NCBI GenBank assembly: GCA_038025085.1
Contig: CM076146.1
Location: forward strand, 27,350,501-27,414,500
Length of the DNA: 64,000 nucleotides
Direction: 5' to 3'
Origin: Tetragonia tetragonoides
Taxonomy: Eukaryota; Streptophyta; Magnoliopsida; Caryophyllales; Aizoaceae
Made by a program: the position numbers and the translations under genes. The notes below the pieces were generated by a model that saw only the letters and a program-made list of their open reading frames with translations, ran no database searches and had not been told where the DNA came from. Shown here piece after piece: positions 46,812 to 58,961 of the stretch (position 1 is the first letter of the stretch; each line of letters begins with the position of its first letter).

Positions 46812-47921
46812 CATGCCTGATGTACTTTTCCTGTCTACAAAATATCCTGCATAATCAGCGTCAGCATAGCCAATTAAATCAATAGCAGCACCTCTAGGGT
46901 ACCAAAGACATAAGTCCTCAGTTCCCTTGAGGTACCTCAGAATACGTTTGACTTGTGTGAGATGTGACTATTTGAGGTTTGCTTGAAACCTTGCACACAA
47001 GCCAACACTATACATGATATCAGGTCTACTAGCAGTTAGGTACAATAATGAACCAATCATACCTCTATACGTTGTTTGATCAACACTCTTACCTGCTTCA
47101 TCCAAGTCAAGCTTGACATTGGTGGCAACAGGTGTGTCATAGACCTTGGCATCTCTCATGCCATATTTCTTGATTAGCTCTCTAACATACTTTTGTTGAT
47201 GAATCATTGTTCCTTCAGAAGTTCGTTTGATTTGTAAGCCTAAAAAGAAATTAAGCTCACCCATCATACTCATTTCGAATTCCCTCATCATCAACTCAGA
47301 AAATTCCCTGCACAAAGCTTGATCAGTTGCACCAAAAGTTATATCATCAACATAGATCTGTACAACTAACAAACTTTCCCACTTTGCTCATAGGAACAAG
47401 GTTGTGTCAACTTGTCCCCTTTGATAACCATTGTCCATTAAGAACTTTGACAGACGTTCATACCAATCTCTAGGAGCTTGTTTCAACCCATACAATGCTT
47501 TGTCAAGTTTATAGACATGGTCAGGGGACTCATTGCTTTCAAACCCAGGGGGTTGCTTCACATAGACTTCCTCTTTCAAGTACCCATTCAGAAAGGCACT
47601 TTTGACATCCATCTGTTGCAATTTGAAGTCCATATGAGCTGCAAACGCTATCAGCATGCGTATTGCCTCAATTCTAGCAACAGGGGCAAATGTTTCATCA
47701 TAGTCAATCCCCTCTTGCTGGTTGTAACCTTGAACAACCAATCTAGCCTTGTTTCTAACCACAGTACCTGTCTCATCCAGTTTGTTCCTGAACACCCATT
47801 TAATTCCAATGATGGTCCTATTATCAGGTCTAGGAACAAGGTGCCAGACCTTGTTCCTTTCAAACTGGTTGAGTTCCTCTTGCATGCAGTTATCCAATCA
47901 GTATCCTACAAGGCTTCATGA
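46812..47921 (-). pseudogene. Copia reverse transcriptase and RNase H start (SIRE-type)
   Basis: RT reads [52 protein letters not shown] and [15 protein letters not shown], then a TGA at 47388-47390, then the catalytic YVDDITFGAT near 47345, LGLQIKR and RPDIMYSVGLCARF. A further stop is at 46968. RNase H starts with the ADADYAG-type segment and VDRKSTSG just before the CACTA insertion. It would copy element RNA into DNA. The stops make it inactive. Confidence 0.92.
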
Positions 47922-48246
47922 ATATTAAGTGGTTCAACATAGGATAAGAAAGCAGAAAAAGCCATAAAGTTTTGTACAAAAGCTCTCGTTTGAATCCCTT
48001 TGTTTATATCACTGATGATTTGATTCATGGGATGAGAGCTCTGATGCTTCCAAGAACGTGGCTGGAAGCCAGAACTTTCTGGGTCATCTCTTTGTGGAGA
48101 GGGAACAGGGTCTTCTCTGAGACTTTGAGTTTGATCAGCTCCTTCCTCTATGGGTGTTGTTCCCATATCAGGAGTATTTGTTCCCCCTGAGTCCAATATG
48201 TGGACCCTGTTTCCGTCTCCCCAGCATTACCTGTTTCTTGTGAGAC

Positions 48247-48278
<32 letters not shown>

Positions 48279-49317
48279 CTTCTTCTTCTGGTGCAAGGCC
48301 AATTGGGAAGTCTTCTTTATCCTGCAATAATGACTCAAGACCTGCATTAGATTCATCAAACACAATATGTACACTTTCCTCAACTTTCTGTGTTCTTTTG
48401 TTGAGGACCCTGTAAGCTTTGCTATAAGGAGCATAGCCAACAAAGACAGCCTCATCACTCCTAGCATCAAACTTTCCCAGGTTAGACTTTCCATTGTTAT
48501 GCGCGTAGCATTTGCAACCAAAAGCTCTAAAGTGGGAAATATTTGGCTTTCTTCCTCTGAGTAATTCATAGGGTGTCTTTCTCAGAATAGATCTTAACAT
48601 GGCACGATTTATGATGTAGCAAGCTGTGATGACAGCTTCTCCTCACATATTCCTTGGAAGATCACTAGCTAGCAACAAGGTCCTAGCTATATCTTTCAAG
48701 GTCCTGTTCTTCCGTTCAACTACCCCGTTCTGTTGAGGTGTTCTTGGGGCAGAGAAGTTGTGATCAATGCCATGTTGAGCACAGTAGTTAATGAATTTGT
48801 CATTCTCAAACTCTGTGCCATGATCAGACCTTAGAGATAGAATATCAACTCCAACCTGTTTCTGCATTCTGTTAGCAAAGATTTCAAACATATCAAAGGT
48901 TTCATCTTTGGATACAAGCAACAGGGTCCAAGTGAATCTGGAATAGTCATCTACAATAACAAACACATAATTTCTTCCTCCACGTGTTTGAACTCTCATA
49001 GGACCACAAAGATCCATGTGTAGAAGTTCAAGAGGTCGTGAAGTACTTACCATATTCTTTGTTATAAAAGAGGACTTTACCTGCTTACCTCTAGCGCAAG
49101 CACCACATAACTCATCACTTTTGAATTTGATTTTAGGTAAACCAATGACAAGGTTCTGTGATACCAGCTTGTTCAAGGTGTTGAGACTTACATGTCCAAA
49201 CCGTCTGTGCCATAGTGAGGCATCAGTTTCAATAGCACCGAGACATGTTAGAGAGTTACTGGAAAGCTTATTTACATCAACTTTGTAAACATTCTTGTGC
49301 CGCTTTTCCTCTATCAC
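47906..49317 (-). pseudogene. Copia integrase region (SIRE-type)
   Basis: The pre-integrase HHCC domain reads LWHRRFGHVS then CGACARGKQ. The core starts LHMDLCGPM and FVIVDDYSRFTW, continues LRSDHGTEF, and has PRTPQQNGVVERKNRT with the catalytic Glu, giving the D-D-E triad. A stop at 48643-48645 follows PRNM, then the same frame resumes with the C-terminal KPNISHFRAFGCKCY and GYAPYSKAYRV segment. A (GAA)n-coded poly-Glu run (48250-48290) lies in the linker to RT, after which the frame shifts (48196-47906). Broken. Confidence 0.92.
48250..48291 (+). repeat. (TTC)n tract in the integrase-RT linker
   Basis: About 14 TTC units, coding for poly-Glu on the element strand. It is a likely slippage site and lies next to a frame change. 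Confidence 0.9.
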
Positions 49318-49343
49318 AACATTACTTGTTTTGTGATTCGCAA

Positions 49344-49634
49344 CTATGCAATTTTTGCAGTGAATAGGACATTGTTCCCTTTATCACATAGTTGTGAAAC
49401 ACTCAACAAGTTATACTTCAAACCATCAACCAAGTAGACTTCATTTATGGAGTGTGTTAGTGACTTACCAATCTTACCTATACCGACCACTTCACCTGTT
49501 TGGTTGTCACCAAAGGTCACACTTCCACCTTCATAGGCTGTGAGTGAAAGAAATACAAATTTTTCTCCTGTCATGTGCCTTGAGCAGCCACTGTCCACAT
49601 ACCATGGCTTGCTCTCTTTCACTTTAGCCTGCAA
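49344..49634 (-). pseudogene. Copia aspartic protease region (SIRE-type)
   Basis: Reads PWYVDSGCSRHMTGEKF with the catalytic DSG, then VTFGDNQTGEVVGIGKIG and NLLSVSQLCDKGN. This is the retropepsin-like part that cleaves the polyprotein. Its frame differs from both the upstream gag and the downstream integrase. Confidence 0.88.
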
Positions 49635-49804
49635 TGAAAGTCACTTATTAGTTTTAGGAACCCACACTTGGGCTCCCTTTTCTCAGAATCAGTTTTCACT
49701 CTGCCTTTTCTCATCCAAACTTGCTTCACATATTGCTTATTCTTAATGACAGACCTAGTTCTCTCCTGGTATTCATATCTACAGTGACCACCTTGTCCAC
49801 AATG

Positions 49805-51463
49805 TCAGCAAAGTCTATTATATTTCAGTCCAACATACTTGGTGTTGGGAGTCCAGTCATCCTTCTTAGGTTTTCTTCCTAGACCATTTTTAAACATATT
49901 GTGATGATCATTTAGCCATTTTAAGGCTTGAGAAGAGCTAGTCCATTTATTAAGACGAACTAGTTCTTCTTGTACCTTATCCAACTTGCCTTTATAGTCC
50001 TTAGATTTTTCAAGTTCCTTTTTCAAGTTTATCCTAAGGATTTCACATTCAGATTTTAGGTCATCTAGGTCAGTTTCATCACACACATAAATAGGTTCTA
50101 ATGTCTCAGCAACTTTCTTAGATAAATCAGTCTCAAGAGATAAACATTTACTTTCAAGGATGGACCTTGTTTCCTCCATTTTGCTTACTGTTTCTTTGAG
50201 ATCTTTATTGTCCTTTTTCAAGGTTTTTAACATTTTTTCATAATTAGTCTTGATCTCCAACAGTTCGCTTACATCTTCTTTAGAGTCATTATAAGCATGC
50301 AAAATGTTATCCTTTTCAATGTTTAACTCCTCATACTGATCCATCATAGAAAGTACCATTTTAAACAATTTATCTTTAGACCAAGAAGCAATTTGACTTT
50401 TAATTTCAAGAATACCTACCTCGGCTTCCTCATCTTTAAAGGAGAGATCTGTTCTGGCCATAGTGCATAGGTCCTCCACTTCATCTTCTGGACTATCATC
50501 TTCGTTGTCTGACCCTCCAGCCAACATGCTCACGTACCTTGTTTCTCTTTTGGTAAACCTTTTTGGCTTTCTGGAAGAAGATGGACGTTGTTCTGTCTGC
50601 GTGTTCTCACTTGGCTCAGGACACTCATTTTTGAAATGACCAAGTCTTGAGCACTTGTGACACCTGATCTTGGATTTGTCAAAGTTTTCACCTCTTCCTG
50701 AATTTGACGAAGCTTGATTGAAACTTCCCTTATTACCATAGAAGCGAGCGAACTTCTTGGCAACAAGGCTTATCTCATCTTCATTTAGATTTAGGTCATC
50801 TTCAGGAAACTCATCAACTTGGAAAGCAATCTCCTTTTCCCTCTTGGTCTCATTAGTTTTAACATGTAACTCATGAGTCATTAAGTTACCAATTAATTCT
50901 TCAACCTTCATGATTGTTAAATCTCTTGCCTCTTAAATAGCTGTCACTTTAGGTGTCCAGGTGTTGTTTATTGGTAAACTTCTCAAAAGTTTTCTAACAA
51001 CATCTTCTTCATCAAATGGTTTACCCAGAGATTTAAGTTGATTTAGGATATTGTTGAACCGAGCATACATGTCTTTCATAGTTTATGTTGGTTCCATGCT
51101 AAACAGTTCATACTAACTAATCAACATATCTATTTTGGATTGCTTTACCTGAGAGGTGCCTTCATATGCTGTTTCCAAGGTCTTCCATATGCTTTGAGCA
51201 GTTTCACATCCTTGAATACGGTTGTATTCCTTGGCATCCACTCCACAGTGTAGGATTTGGATAGCCTTAGCATTCTTCTCTATCTGTTTCATGTTAGTGT
51301 TAGTCCATTTTTCTGGAGGTTTGATGCTCGTATTTCCTTCTGCATCTACTTGCTCTACAACCAGATCTCCATTCAAAGTTATTTGCCATAACTCATAATC
51401 TACTGCCTTGATGAAAATTTCCATTCTTCGTTTCCACCAGGAGTAAAATTCTCCATTAAACAA
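49805..51463 (-). pseudogene. Copia gag (SIRE-type), interrupted
   Basis: The N-terminal part (51463-51113) reads FNGEFYSWWKRRMEIFI and AKAIQILHCGVDAKEYNRI, typical of SIRE gag. Stops TAG, TAA and TAA fall between 51113 and 50911. The same frame resumes at MKVEELIGNLMTHELHVK and carries a CCHC knuckle (CHKCSRLGHFKNEC) near 50635-50675, then a long Lys/Glu/Leu coiled coil (50440-49960), ending near a second partial zinc motif (HCGQGGHC, 49780-49805) after a stop. Gag would form the particle and bind RNA. Confidence 0.9.
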
Positions 51464-51559
51464 TGGTGGACGGTTAGTTGGTTGTCATTCCCTCATCTCA
51501 CTAGGTGCACTCATTTTTGCGGAAAAATTCAAGGTGTTAACCTTTTACTGAGCAACCTT

Positions 51560-51571
51560 GCTCTGATACCA
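51560..51571 (-). promoter_or_regulatory. primer binding site, initiator Met tRNA
   Basis: The minus strand reads TGGTATCAGAGC, two bases inside the 5' LTR. Confidence 0.93.
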
Positions 51572-51573
51572 AC

Positions 51574-53048
51574 TGAAGAGTGCCTAAGTTACTCTAGAGG
51601 GCGGGTGAATAGAGTGACTCCAATTTCTCGCGTTTTGCAACTTAACAACAGGGTAGGGAACATCTTTATGGACGTTGTTCCTATACAACAGACTAAGACA
51701 GAATGTAATGAACAGAATGTAAATAACACAAGGCTTTTTTCACGTGGAAAACCTCCTAGGCTCAATAGGAGTAAAAACCACGACCCAGTTACTTGGGATT
51801 TTGTCACACTACTTATCATATAACCAGAGCCAAAATCAGGATACAACACAGTACCCTAACACCACCACACACCTTTACTGATGTGTTGCCTATCTCTCAG
51901 AATCACACACTGATCTGAGAGATGCTCTAAACTCGTTACTGAGTTAGAGACCTTACTAATAACCAGATTGTTTGTCCTATTACACGCTTCAACACTAAGC
52001 AATATAAGACCACAAAAACCTATTATGCAATGACCAATCTAAGCACAAACTCAAACTGACCAGGACAGGAAACAGGGTTCAAGGTTTTTCTTTGTGAGTA
52101 CTGGAGGTATCTGGTTTGGACGAATGTACGCTTTGCACAACTGATTCTGAACTCAATAATGCACGCAAAGCTTAACCCTACAACTGAGCCTATCAGGCGC
52201 CTTATATAGGCAGGCCAAACGAGCTCAGTCAGTTAGGTTAAATCTCTTCAGAATATAAATGATAATATTTACCAAAAGATAGGATAGAGTTTAAGTAAAG
52301 ATCAAAGACCTTTCCTTAACTCAACCTATGAGATAAAATCCGTCCAAATTCATTAACAGAAAATCTTGGCCAGCTAGCGTGATTTATCAGAATATACTCT
52401 CTAAAAGATAATTAAATATTTCAAAATATAATTCACTTACCTTAAACAATAAACTTGGCCATTAAGTAAAATACTTTTTCCAAGATAATATCTTTTCAAA
52501 ATAAAATACTTTTTCCTGTTTAAGACACGATTTTGCAAAATTCATTTTTCCAAAATAAAAAATATTTCTTCAGAAGAATATTTGTGTGAATATCTAAAAA
52601 GATAATACACGAAATATTCTTAGAAATAATAAATACGATATTATGCAAACTCGTCTAGATACACAACTTAGAAGGAACAGAGTCCAAATCGGTGTTCCCC
52701 TTTGGTTCCTTCAAGCTGCAGTGCTGGTCATAGAGAACAGGGTTCACAAGGATGCTTCCCTGTACTCTTAGGCGCATGCACTCAGTCCTACAACCTTGTT
52801 CCCTTGTCATGATCCATTTAGACTCTTGCTAACTAGTCAAGCATAGTACTTAAAGACTAATGACAAATGCATGCGCACTTAACTACATTACATTGTCTTC
52901 ATGTCTTGTTAGGATCCAAGCATCTTCATGAGCAATCATGCTTTGAGCATTGTATCTTCTTGCATCATTAAGTCAACTTGCCATCATAGTTAGTTCACAC
53001 ATAGATAAAGACACTTTGTTTGTTATCATCAAAACCAGGAACCCAACA
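51574..53048 (-). repeat. 5' LTR of the SIRE-type element
   Basis: 1,475 bp, with outer end TG and inner partner CA, and a TATA box on the element strand at about 52200-52209. It keeps a ~165-bp segment (about 52867-53030) missing from the 3' LTR. Followed by the target duplication AGCTT. Confidence 0.93.
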
Positions 53049-53200
53049 AGCTTGTTGAGCTCGGCTCGTTTGACAAACTAGCTTTAATATTGTGTTCACG
53101 TTCGTTCAATTAGTTAATGAACAAGGTTTGACCGAGCTTATTCGTAAACGCTCCGTTCATTTACGGTACTATCCATTTTGTATCCTTAATGCTATCTAGT
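53049..53200. repeat. GAGCTCGGCTCG dispersed repeat, right part
   Basis: This continues 36880-37300 after the SIRE-type insertion, with TTGAGCTCGGCTCGTTTGAC and GACCGAGCTTATTCG motifs. Confidence 0.7.
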
Positions 53201-53255
53201 CTTAGACTCCTAGGTGGGAAGTAGGATTCTCCAAAAAATCAAATGGTTATGATTA

Positions 53256-53600
53256 GAAATGGCACTGGGCACGGTTAACATGAGACACGGTACGACTGAT
53301 CACGCTTTTTATATGACACGGGCACGGAGGAAGCACATACACGGGCACGGGCACGCGAATGACTGGTACTGGGCCTGAATTTTGAAAAGAAAATACTGTT
53401 AGGCACGACATGACATGGGCAAGGCACGAAATTGTAATATTATTTGAAAAAAGCATGGCACGACATGCGCGACACGGGCACGGCATGGCAAAAGCACGAG
53501 CACGGGCACTATCTAGACCTACCTTTTAGAAGAACAGACACAACACGCACGAAACACGACGACTATAAATACGACACGACATAACACACGATTCGAGAGA
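53256..53600. repeat. GGCACGGGCACG degenerate repeat
   Basis: Many imperfect units of GGCACGGGCACG, ACGGGCACG and GACACGGC occur in a palindromic arrangement (the first half with ACACGG/GGCACG, the last with CACGAC). It resembles a common plant repeat family with GC-rich ends. No coding. Confidence 0.7.
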
Positions 53601-56439
53601 AGCGATATTTAATTATGACGAATTGAAAATTCGAGGATACATCACACACGCAAATATAGTATCTAACATTTGTGGATCAACAGCACGAAGGTCCTGTCCC
53701 CTCCTTTAAATAGACAAGACAGGGTAGCACTTTTAACTCTTTCACCACGACACGTCAACCCACTTATCAATCTGCAGTGAGCAGAAAGTGACTTGCTAGC
53801 CGTGTGCCGCTGTTCATCAACTTAGCTTGGGCCAGCTCGATGCATGCAATAGCTAGGCCGACTTTGATTGTTGGACAAATCATAAATGTGATTGTATTTG
53901 TGGGGGAAAAAACCATAATACTAATCTACTACACTATATAAAACTATATGCCTATTTATTTAGAATCAAACTAAATTAATATCATATGACTTTTTTAATG
54001 GGATCGGATTACGGATCAGATGTTTGAATTTGCTTTTGTAATTGTTCGCAATTTAAAAAAGAACACATGTTTATTGTGCTAATGTTGGATGTATGTCTCA
54101 AACTTTGATAATTTTAAATTTGGTCAGTTTTATTCAATTCAATTCAATTTAGCATGAAAGAACACATTTAATATCTTCACTTAGAGAATAAAGGCTTCTA
54201 TTTGCAGCTCGACTGAGTAAGGCCTTTTGCTTTCATTTGTCAAATTTCCATTGTTTACTTTTTATTGTTTTCAGCATATATGTACTAATGTACTATAATT
54301 GTAAAGCTAGAGCATAGTCATTTGACCCCTTAAGTGAAATATTATGTCACTCAGACTATGTATGCATTCTTGATTTGAGATTTTCCTTTGATGATAACAG
54401 GCCCGCAATTGTATCAATTATACTATGTGGAATTGGGATTCTTTATTTACATATCTCAACTAATCGAGTTTATTTCATAAAATCATCTAAAATATGAATT
54501 CTAATCGAAAAAATATTAGACAATTCATCAAACGCTGCAAATAAGATATCAATTTTCTTCATCCTAATCAAATGAAAGCCTATCGGGCCGATTTCAAGTA
54601 TGGTAACTTCGAATTTGAGTTATTAGCAACTCGGTCAATTTCGCATTTTGGATCTTAAACTGTGTTCAAGACTCGTGTTTTATAGGTTCATGGTTCGTGC
54701 AGGATCAAAGATTGATAGGCCTATATTAACTACATCTTTTACTCAATATTTGAAAGGCTACGCGCATTTCTGAATTAATTAATTGGCAATAGCATAATGG
54801 GAACTAATTACATCTAAAAGCTTTTGTTATATGAAGAAGGGGTCCATTCACTCCATTGAGTAATAACAACCTAAACAGAGCCAGAATTTAGAAGGTGACG
54901 GTAAGAAAATGAGGCACACCTAGCTGTTGCCCAGATGCTATAAGCACGTCTGACCTCTGACATGATGGGCAGGTCCGCACGCCCCCAACCGCGCATGATC
55001 CTATGCACCCTCTCATCATTGCAACGTTGCATTCCATTTCCACCATTTCAACACAACCACGCACACCCAAACTATACTACTCTATGATTACTATCTCTTG
55101 TGTGGAGTTTAGATTTTTTTTTTCTTTTTTTTTTTTTGGGTTTTACAACTAAGGGTATCTATCGTCGATCACAGTAATTAGTTACCAATGCGTTGATTTG
55201 TAGGCATCTCAAAAGATAAACAGCTGGCTATGGAATTTAAAGCAATCTATATATACGTGTGGAGTAATTCTAATCATGTTACTATCTTAAGCCCCCCCAA
55301 AAAAAAAAAACAAGCACAAACTACTAGAGAGGAGAGCCCATAGGAGGGTTGATTAACTTTAACACATATTTAATTCTGATTCTTTAGTTTATTATCTGTA
55401 ACTTCTTAATTTTGATTAGGTTAGTGTCTTTTAGCTCGTAGGTCTTCTCCCATGTATAAAAAAAAAAGAAAAAGAAATGTAAGTCTTATAATTGGATTAA
55501 ACTTACTTGAATTATTTTAAATCAAAATTAATATGTGAGGGTTAAAGTATATATGTTACATAACTAATAAACAAAACCGTGAACTGAACAGAAAAGATAA
55601 AAAGAACACACCTTATAGGTATCTTATTATTGTTTAGAGCGATTCCTTTGTTTTTTTATTTATATTTTTAGTTTGACTTGATTTGTTATCATGTATAGAC
55701 ATATGGTAGGGTACTAGGGTTAAGTCACAAAAATTTAATGAGGCAACCTCATGCATGAAGCGTGATATTTATAACCAAAAAACTAACACCACTATTGAAC
55801 ACAGATACCTCCAATACTCTTACACAAGAAAATAATACCTGATACATGAGATCGACTCGTAAGAGAGTTTTTGAGTTCAGGTTAGGGTCATGCCAAACCA
55901 TTTTACTCCATTTTTTTTTCTTTTTCAAAATGAACTCCTAAACATTGATGGGTATGTTGTCCCTGTAATTCTGATGGGTATTTGCCTATTTGGGTTGTTT
56001 GTGGATGATTGTTTTGCATGGGCCCATATCAACTTGAGCCCAACCAATCATTCATGTCCAATCCACATTCCCATTTGTGCTACAACTCCATACATACCAG
56101 TGCTTATTGACTGGACCTATATCGAGCCAATATAGCTGGACCCTCCACAAAAACGTCGTCATATTATTTCTGACGAGAAGCACGCGCGCGTCATCGACTC
56201 TGCATGACGGCTAATCCAAATATATAACCGTTCTCCTTATCTATTTCCCAAACAAGTGGGACGTTGGCCCGCTGACCCCACAAAATTGTAGGCGCACTCC
56301 CCTTTTTCTTTTTTTTTTTTCCTTTTCGTTTCCTTAAAGAATCCTTTACTTTGTACTTAGTTTCTAGTTTTTATACTAGTTTCTTTTATGTAACTATTAA
56401 TTATGAATTTATCTTTTACGAACCATTAAGTAATATTTT
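53601..56439. other. AT-rich spacer
   Basis: No gene was recognised. An 81-codon plus-strand ORF at 55890-56135 and a 60-codon minus-strand ORF at 54888-55070 have no family or splice support. A GC-richer promoter-like stretch at 56140-56290 precedes the minisatellite. Confidence 0.4.
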
Positions 56440-57640
56440 TAAATTACTGTATTAGACTATTGTGAATGAACTGTACGCTTATATATGAACATTTAAACTA
56501 GTTTTAGTGAACCATACACTTATATATGAACATTTAAACTATTTTTCATGAACATTATGTATATAACCTATGAACATTTAAACTATTTTTAATGAATATT
56601 ATATATATAACCTATGAACATTTAAACTATTTTTAATGAACATTATGTATATAACCTATGAACATTTAAGGTATTTTTAATGAACATTACGTATATAACC
56701 TATGAACTACTATATTATACTATTTTTAATGAACATTAAACATATAAGCTATGGACTACTGTATTAGACTATTTTCAATGAATTGTACGCTTATAACCTT
56801 TGAAAAATTAGACTTTTTTTATGAACATTATGTATATAACCTATGAACAATTAGACTATTTTTAATGAACATTAAGTATGTAACCTATGAACAATTAGAC
56901 TATTTTTTAATGAACATTATGTATATATAACCTATGGACAATTAAAAATGAACATTACGTATATAACCTATGAACAATTAGACTATTTTTAACGAACATT
57001 ACGTATATAACCTATGAACCATTAGACTATTTTTAATAAACATTACGTATATAACTTGTGAACAATTAGATTATTTTTAATGAACATTATGTATATAACC
57101 TATGAGCTACTGTATTAGACTATTTTGAATGAACAGTACGCTTATAAATTATGAACATTGCACTTATAACCTATGAACAATTAGACTATTTTTAATGAAC
57201 ATTGCACTTATAACCTATGAACAATTATACTATTTTGAATGAACATCCATTATGTATGTAACCTAGCTACGAACACTTAGACTATTTTCAATGAACATTT
57301 CATATATAACCTATGAACAATTAGACTATTTTTGATGAACATTGCACTTATAACCAACCTATGACCAATTAGACTATTTTTAGTGAACCTTACGTATATA
57401 ACTTATGAACAATTAGATTATTTTTATTGAACATTATGTATATATCCTATGAACAATTAACTATTTTTAATGAACATTATATATTACATTTATACATTAT
57501 GAACAATTAGACTTTTGAAATGAACATTACGTTTATGACTTATGAGCTATCAAACTATTATAAATGAACATTACGCTTATATCGTATGAATATTTATTTT
57601 ACTCTTCATAAATATTAAGTTTACTACTTATCAACCTTAA
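56440..57640 (+). repeat. AT-rich minisatellite, ~42-46 bp degenerate units
   Basis: About 25 imperfect copies of a unit built from TGAACATTACGTATATAACC and TATGAACAATTAGACTATTTTTAA. Unit length and order vary, and some copies are shortened. No ORF spans it. It is not CRISPR-like, since there are no spacers of constant length and no flanking leader or cas genes. Confidence 0.93.
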
Positions 57641-58580
57641 GATATATTTTACTTGTATGAACGTTGAAGTAGTATGTATGAACCAAAATCAAATTAGTTA
57701 TGAACCTCACTCAAAAAAAAAAAAAAATTTGAGCTATGAACCGTTTAAGAAAAAAATCAAAATGAACACAATAAAACTACAAAAAAGAAAAAAAAAAGTA
57801 AACAAAAATCATCATCTTCGAGTCACCCAGTCACCAAACTCCATTTTCACTCATCAAAACTTCTTCACATAAATGGAGTTCAGGGCCATCTAAAATGGAA
57901 CTACCTTGCCGGCACAACACCACCCACAACACCACTGACCACCATGACGGAACCACCACCAAGGCAACACTCTCTCTCCTCCCTTGCCCAACTAATTTTC
58001 TCTCTCCTCCACGCACAAATAAAACAAACCAGCCGCCACCACGTCCCCTACACCACCCCTGGAACGACCACCACCACCGTCTACCATATATCCACCGACA
58101 CCCTCACACCCCGCCATTGTCGTCTTACGATTCACCGTCGGCAACAAAATCGAAAAACAAATTAAAACGAAAAATACTCAAATTAGATCTTGAAAAACTC
58201 TAAAAATTGAGAGGAGTCTTGATATAACAACTTTGTAATTTAATTTTGAGTTTGAAGCCAAAAAATCAATTAAATATCAATGATTTGGAAGTTTGAAGGA
58301 GGAGAGAGTGTTGATGGTTGCCTAGAGGAGAGAGAGTGTTCACATTAGAAGAGAAAGGAAGAGATCGTCAAAAAAAAAAACAAAAAAAAGAAGAGAATGG
58401 AAGAGATCGTCAACAAAGAAAAGAAAGTAATGACAAAAGAAAGAAGCGTGATACAAATACCTGACATTTTCAATCTATTTACAAATTTGCCACTGTGGTC
58501 CATCCATCTTGGATACAGACGAGTATCAATGTCTATCAGAGATTAAATAGTGTGTCCATCATACCATCCAAAACGGTAAA
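57641..58580. other. spacer and possible upstream region of the plastid gene
   Basis: It includes a C/A-rich stretch (57900-58140) with a low-complexity His/Thr/Pro ORF that I do not accept as a gene, and GA/AAG-rich DNA at 58270-58440. The promoter and 5' UTR of the gene starting at 58581 must lie here. No clear TATA box was chosen. Confidence 0.4.
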
Positions 58581-58961
58581 ATGTCCTCCCTTGTGAATTC
58601 TATTCAATTGAAACTTCACCATTATCATCATCATCCTGTTTCTCCAATATTACTCCACACAAATCCCAAATTTTCTCTGTCACCCTTTAAATTCTCTCTC
58701 CCTCAAAATGTTTCTCTCTCACCTTTACTTTGCCTCTCATCTCCTAAACCCAGAGCTTTCAGGGTCTCAGACATTGTTTCTTCATCTTCTTGGGGCCATG
58801 AAAATGAAAAAGCAGAAAACTTTGATGATAGTTTGACACAACTTGAAGATTTAGCCCCTCAAAGTCCTGTTTATCAGAGCACACTGAGATTGGTGGAGTG
58901 TTCTATGTTTGCTGCTGTTGCTGGTTTGGCCTATATACTCAGCAATGCTCTTGCTATTGAG
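58581..58961 (+). CDS. exon 1 of the plastid membrane-protein gene
   Basis: 127 codons from ATG to a GAG codon directly before the donor GTTAGG. An unspliced reading would add 27 intron codons to a stop at 59043-59045, so the 154-codon ORF is not the true product. The mature-type region starts near residue 75 (SSWGHENEKAENFDD). Confidence 0.85.

Larger units (their letters stand above)
37301..53048 (-). mobile_element. SIRE/Maximus-type Copia retrotransposon, degenerate, with nested CACTA
   Basis: It is 15.7 kb including a 4.6 kb CACTA insert. The 5-bp target duplication AGCTT is at 37296-37300 and 53049-53053. The LTRs are 1.3-1.5 kb, with an initiator-Met primer site inside the right LTR and a purine tract inside the left one, so it reads on the minus strand. 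Domain order is gag, protease, integrase, RT, RNase H, then an extra ORF before the 3' LTR, which is the layout of the SIRE/Maximus lineage. Many stops and shifts make it non-autonomous today. Confidence 0.92.

Noticed and set aside
47478..47921. 147-codon plus-strand ORF
   Set aside because: Antisense shadow of the Copia reverse transcriptase.
56440..57640. CRISPR-like array
   Set aside because: Units are degenerate and contiguous with no unique spacers; plant nuclear minisatellite.
57895..58203. 102-codon His/Thr/Pro-rich ORF
   Set aside because: C/A-rich low-complexity DNA, no homology recognised, no start context or splice support.
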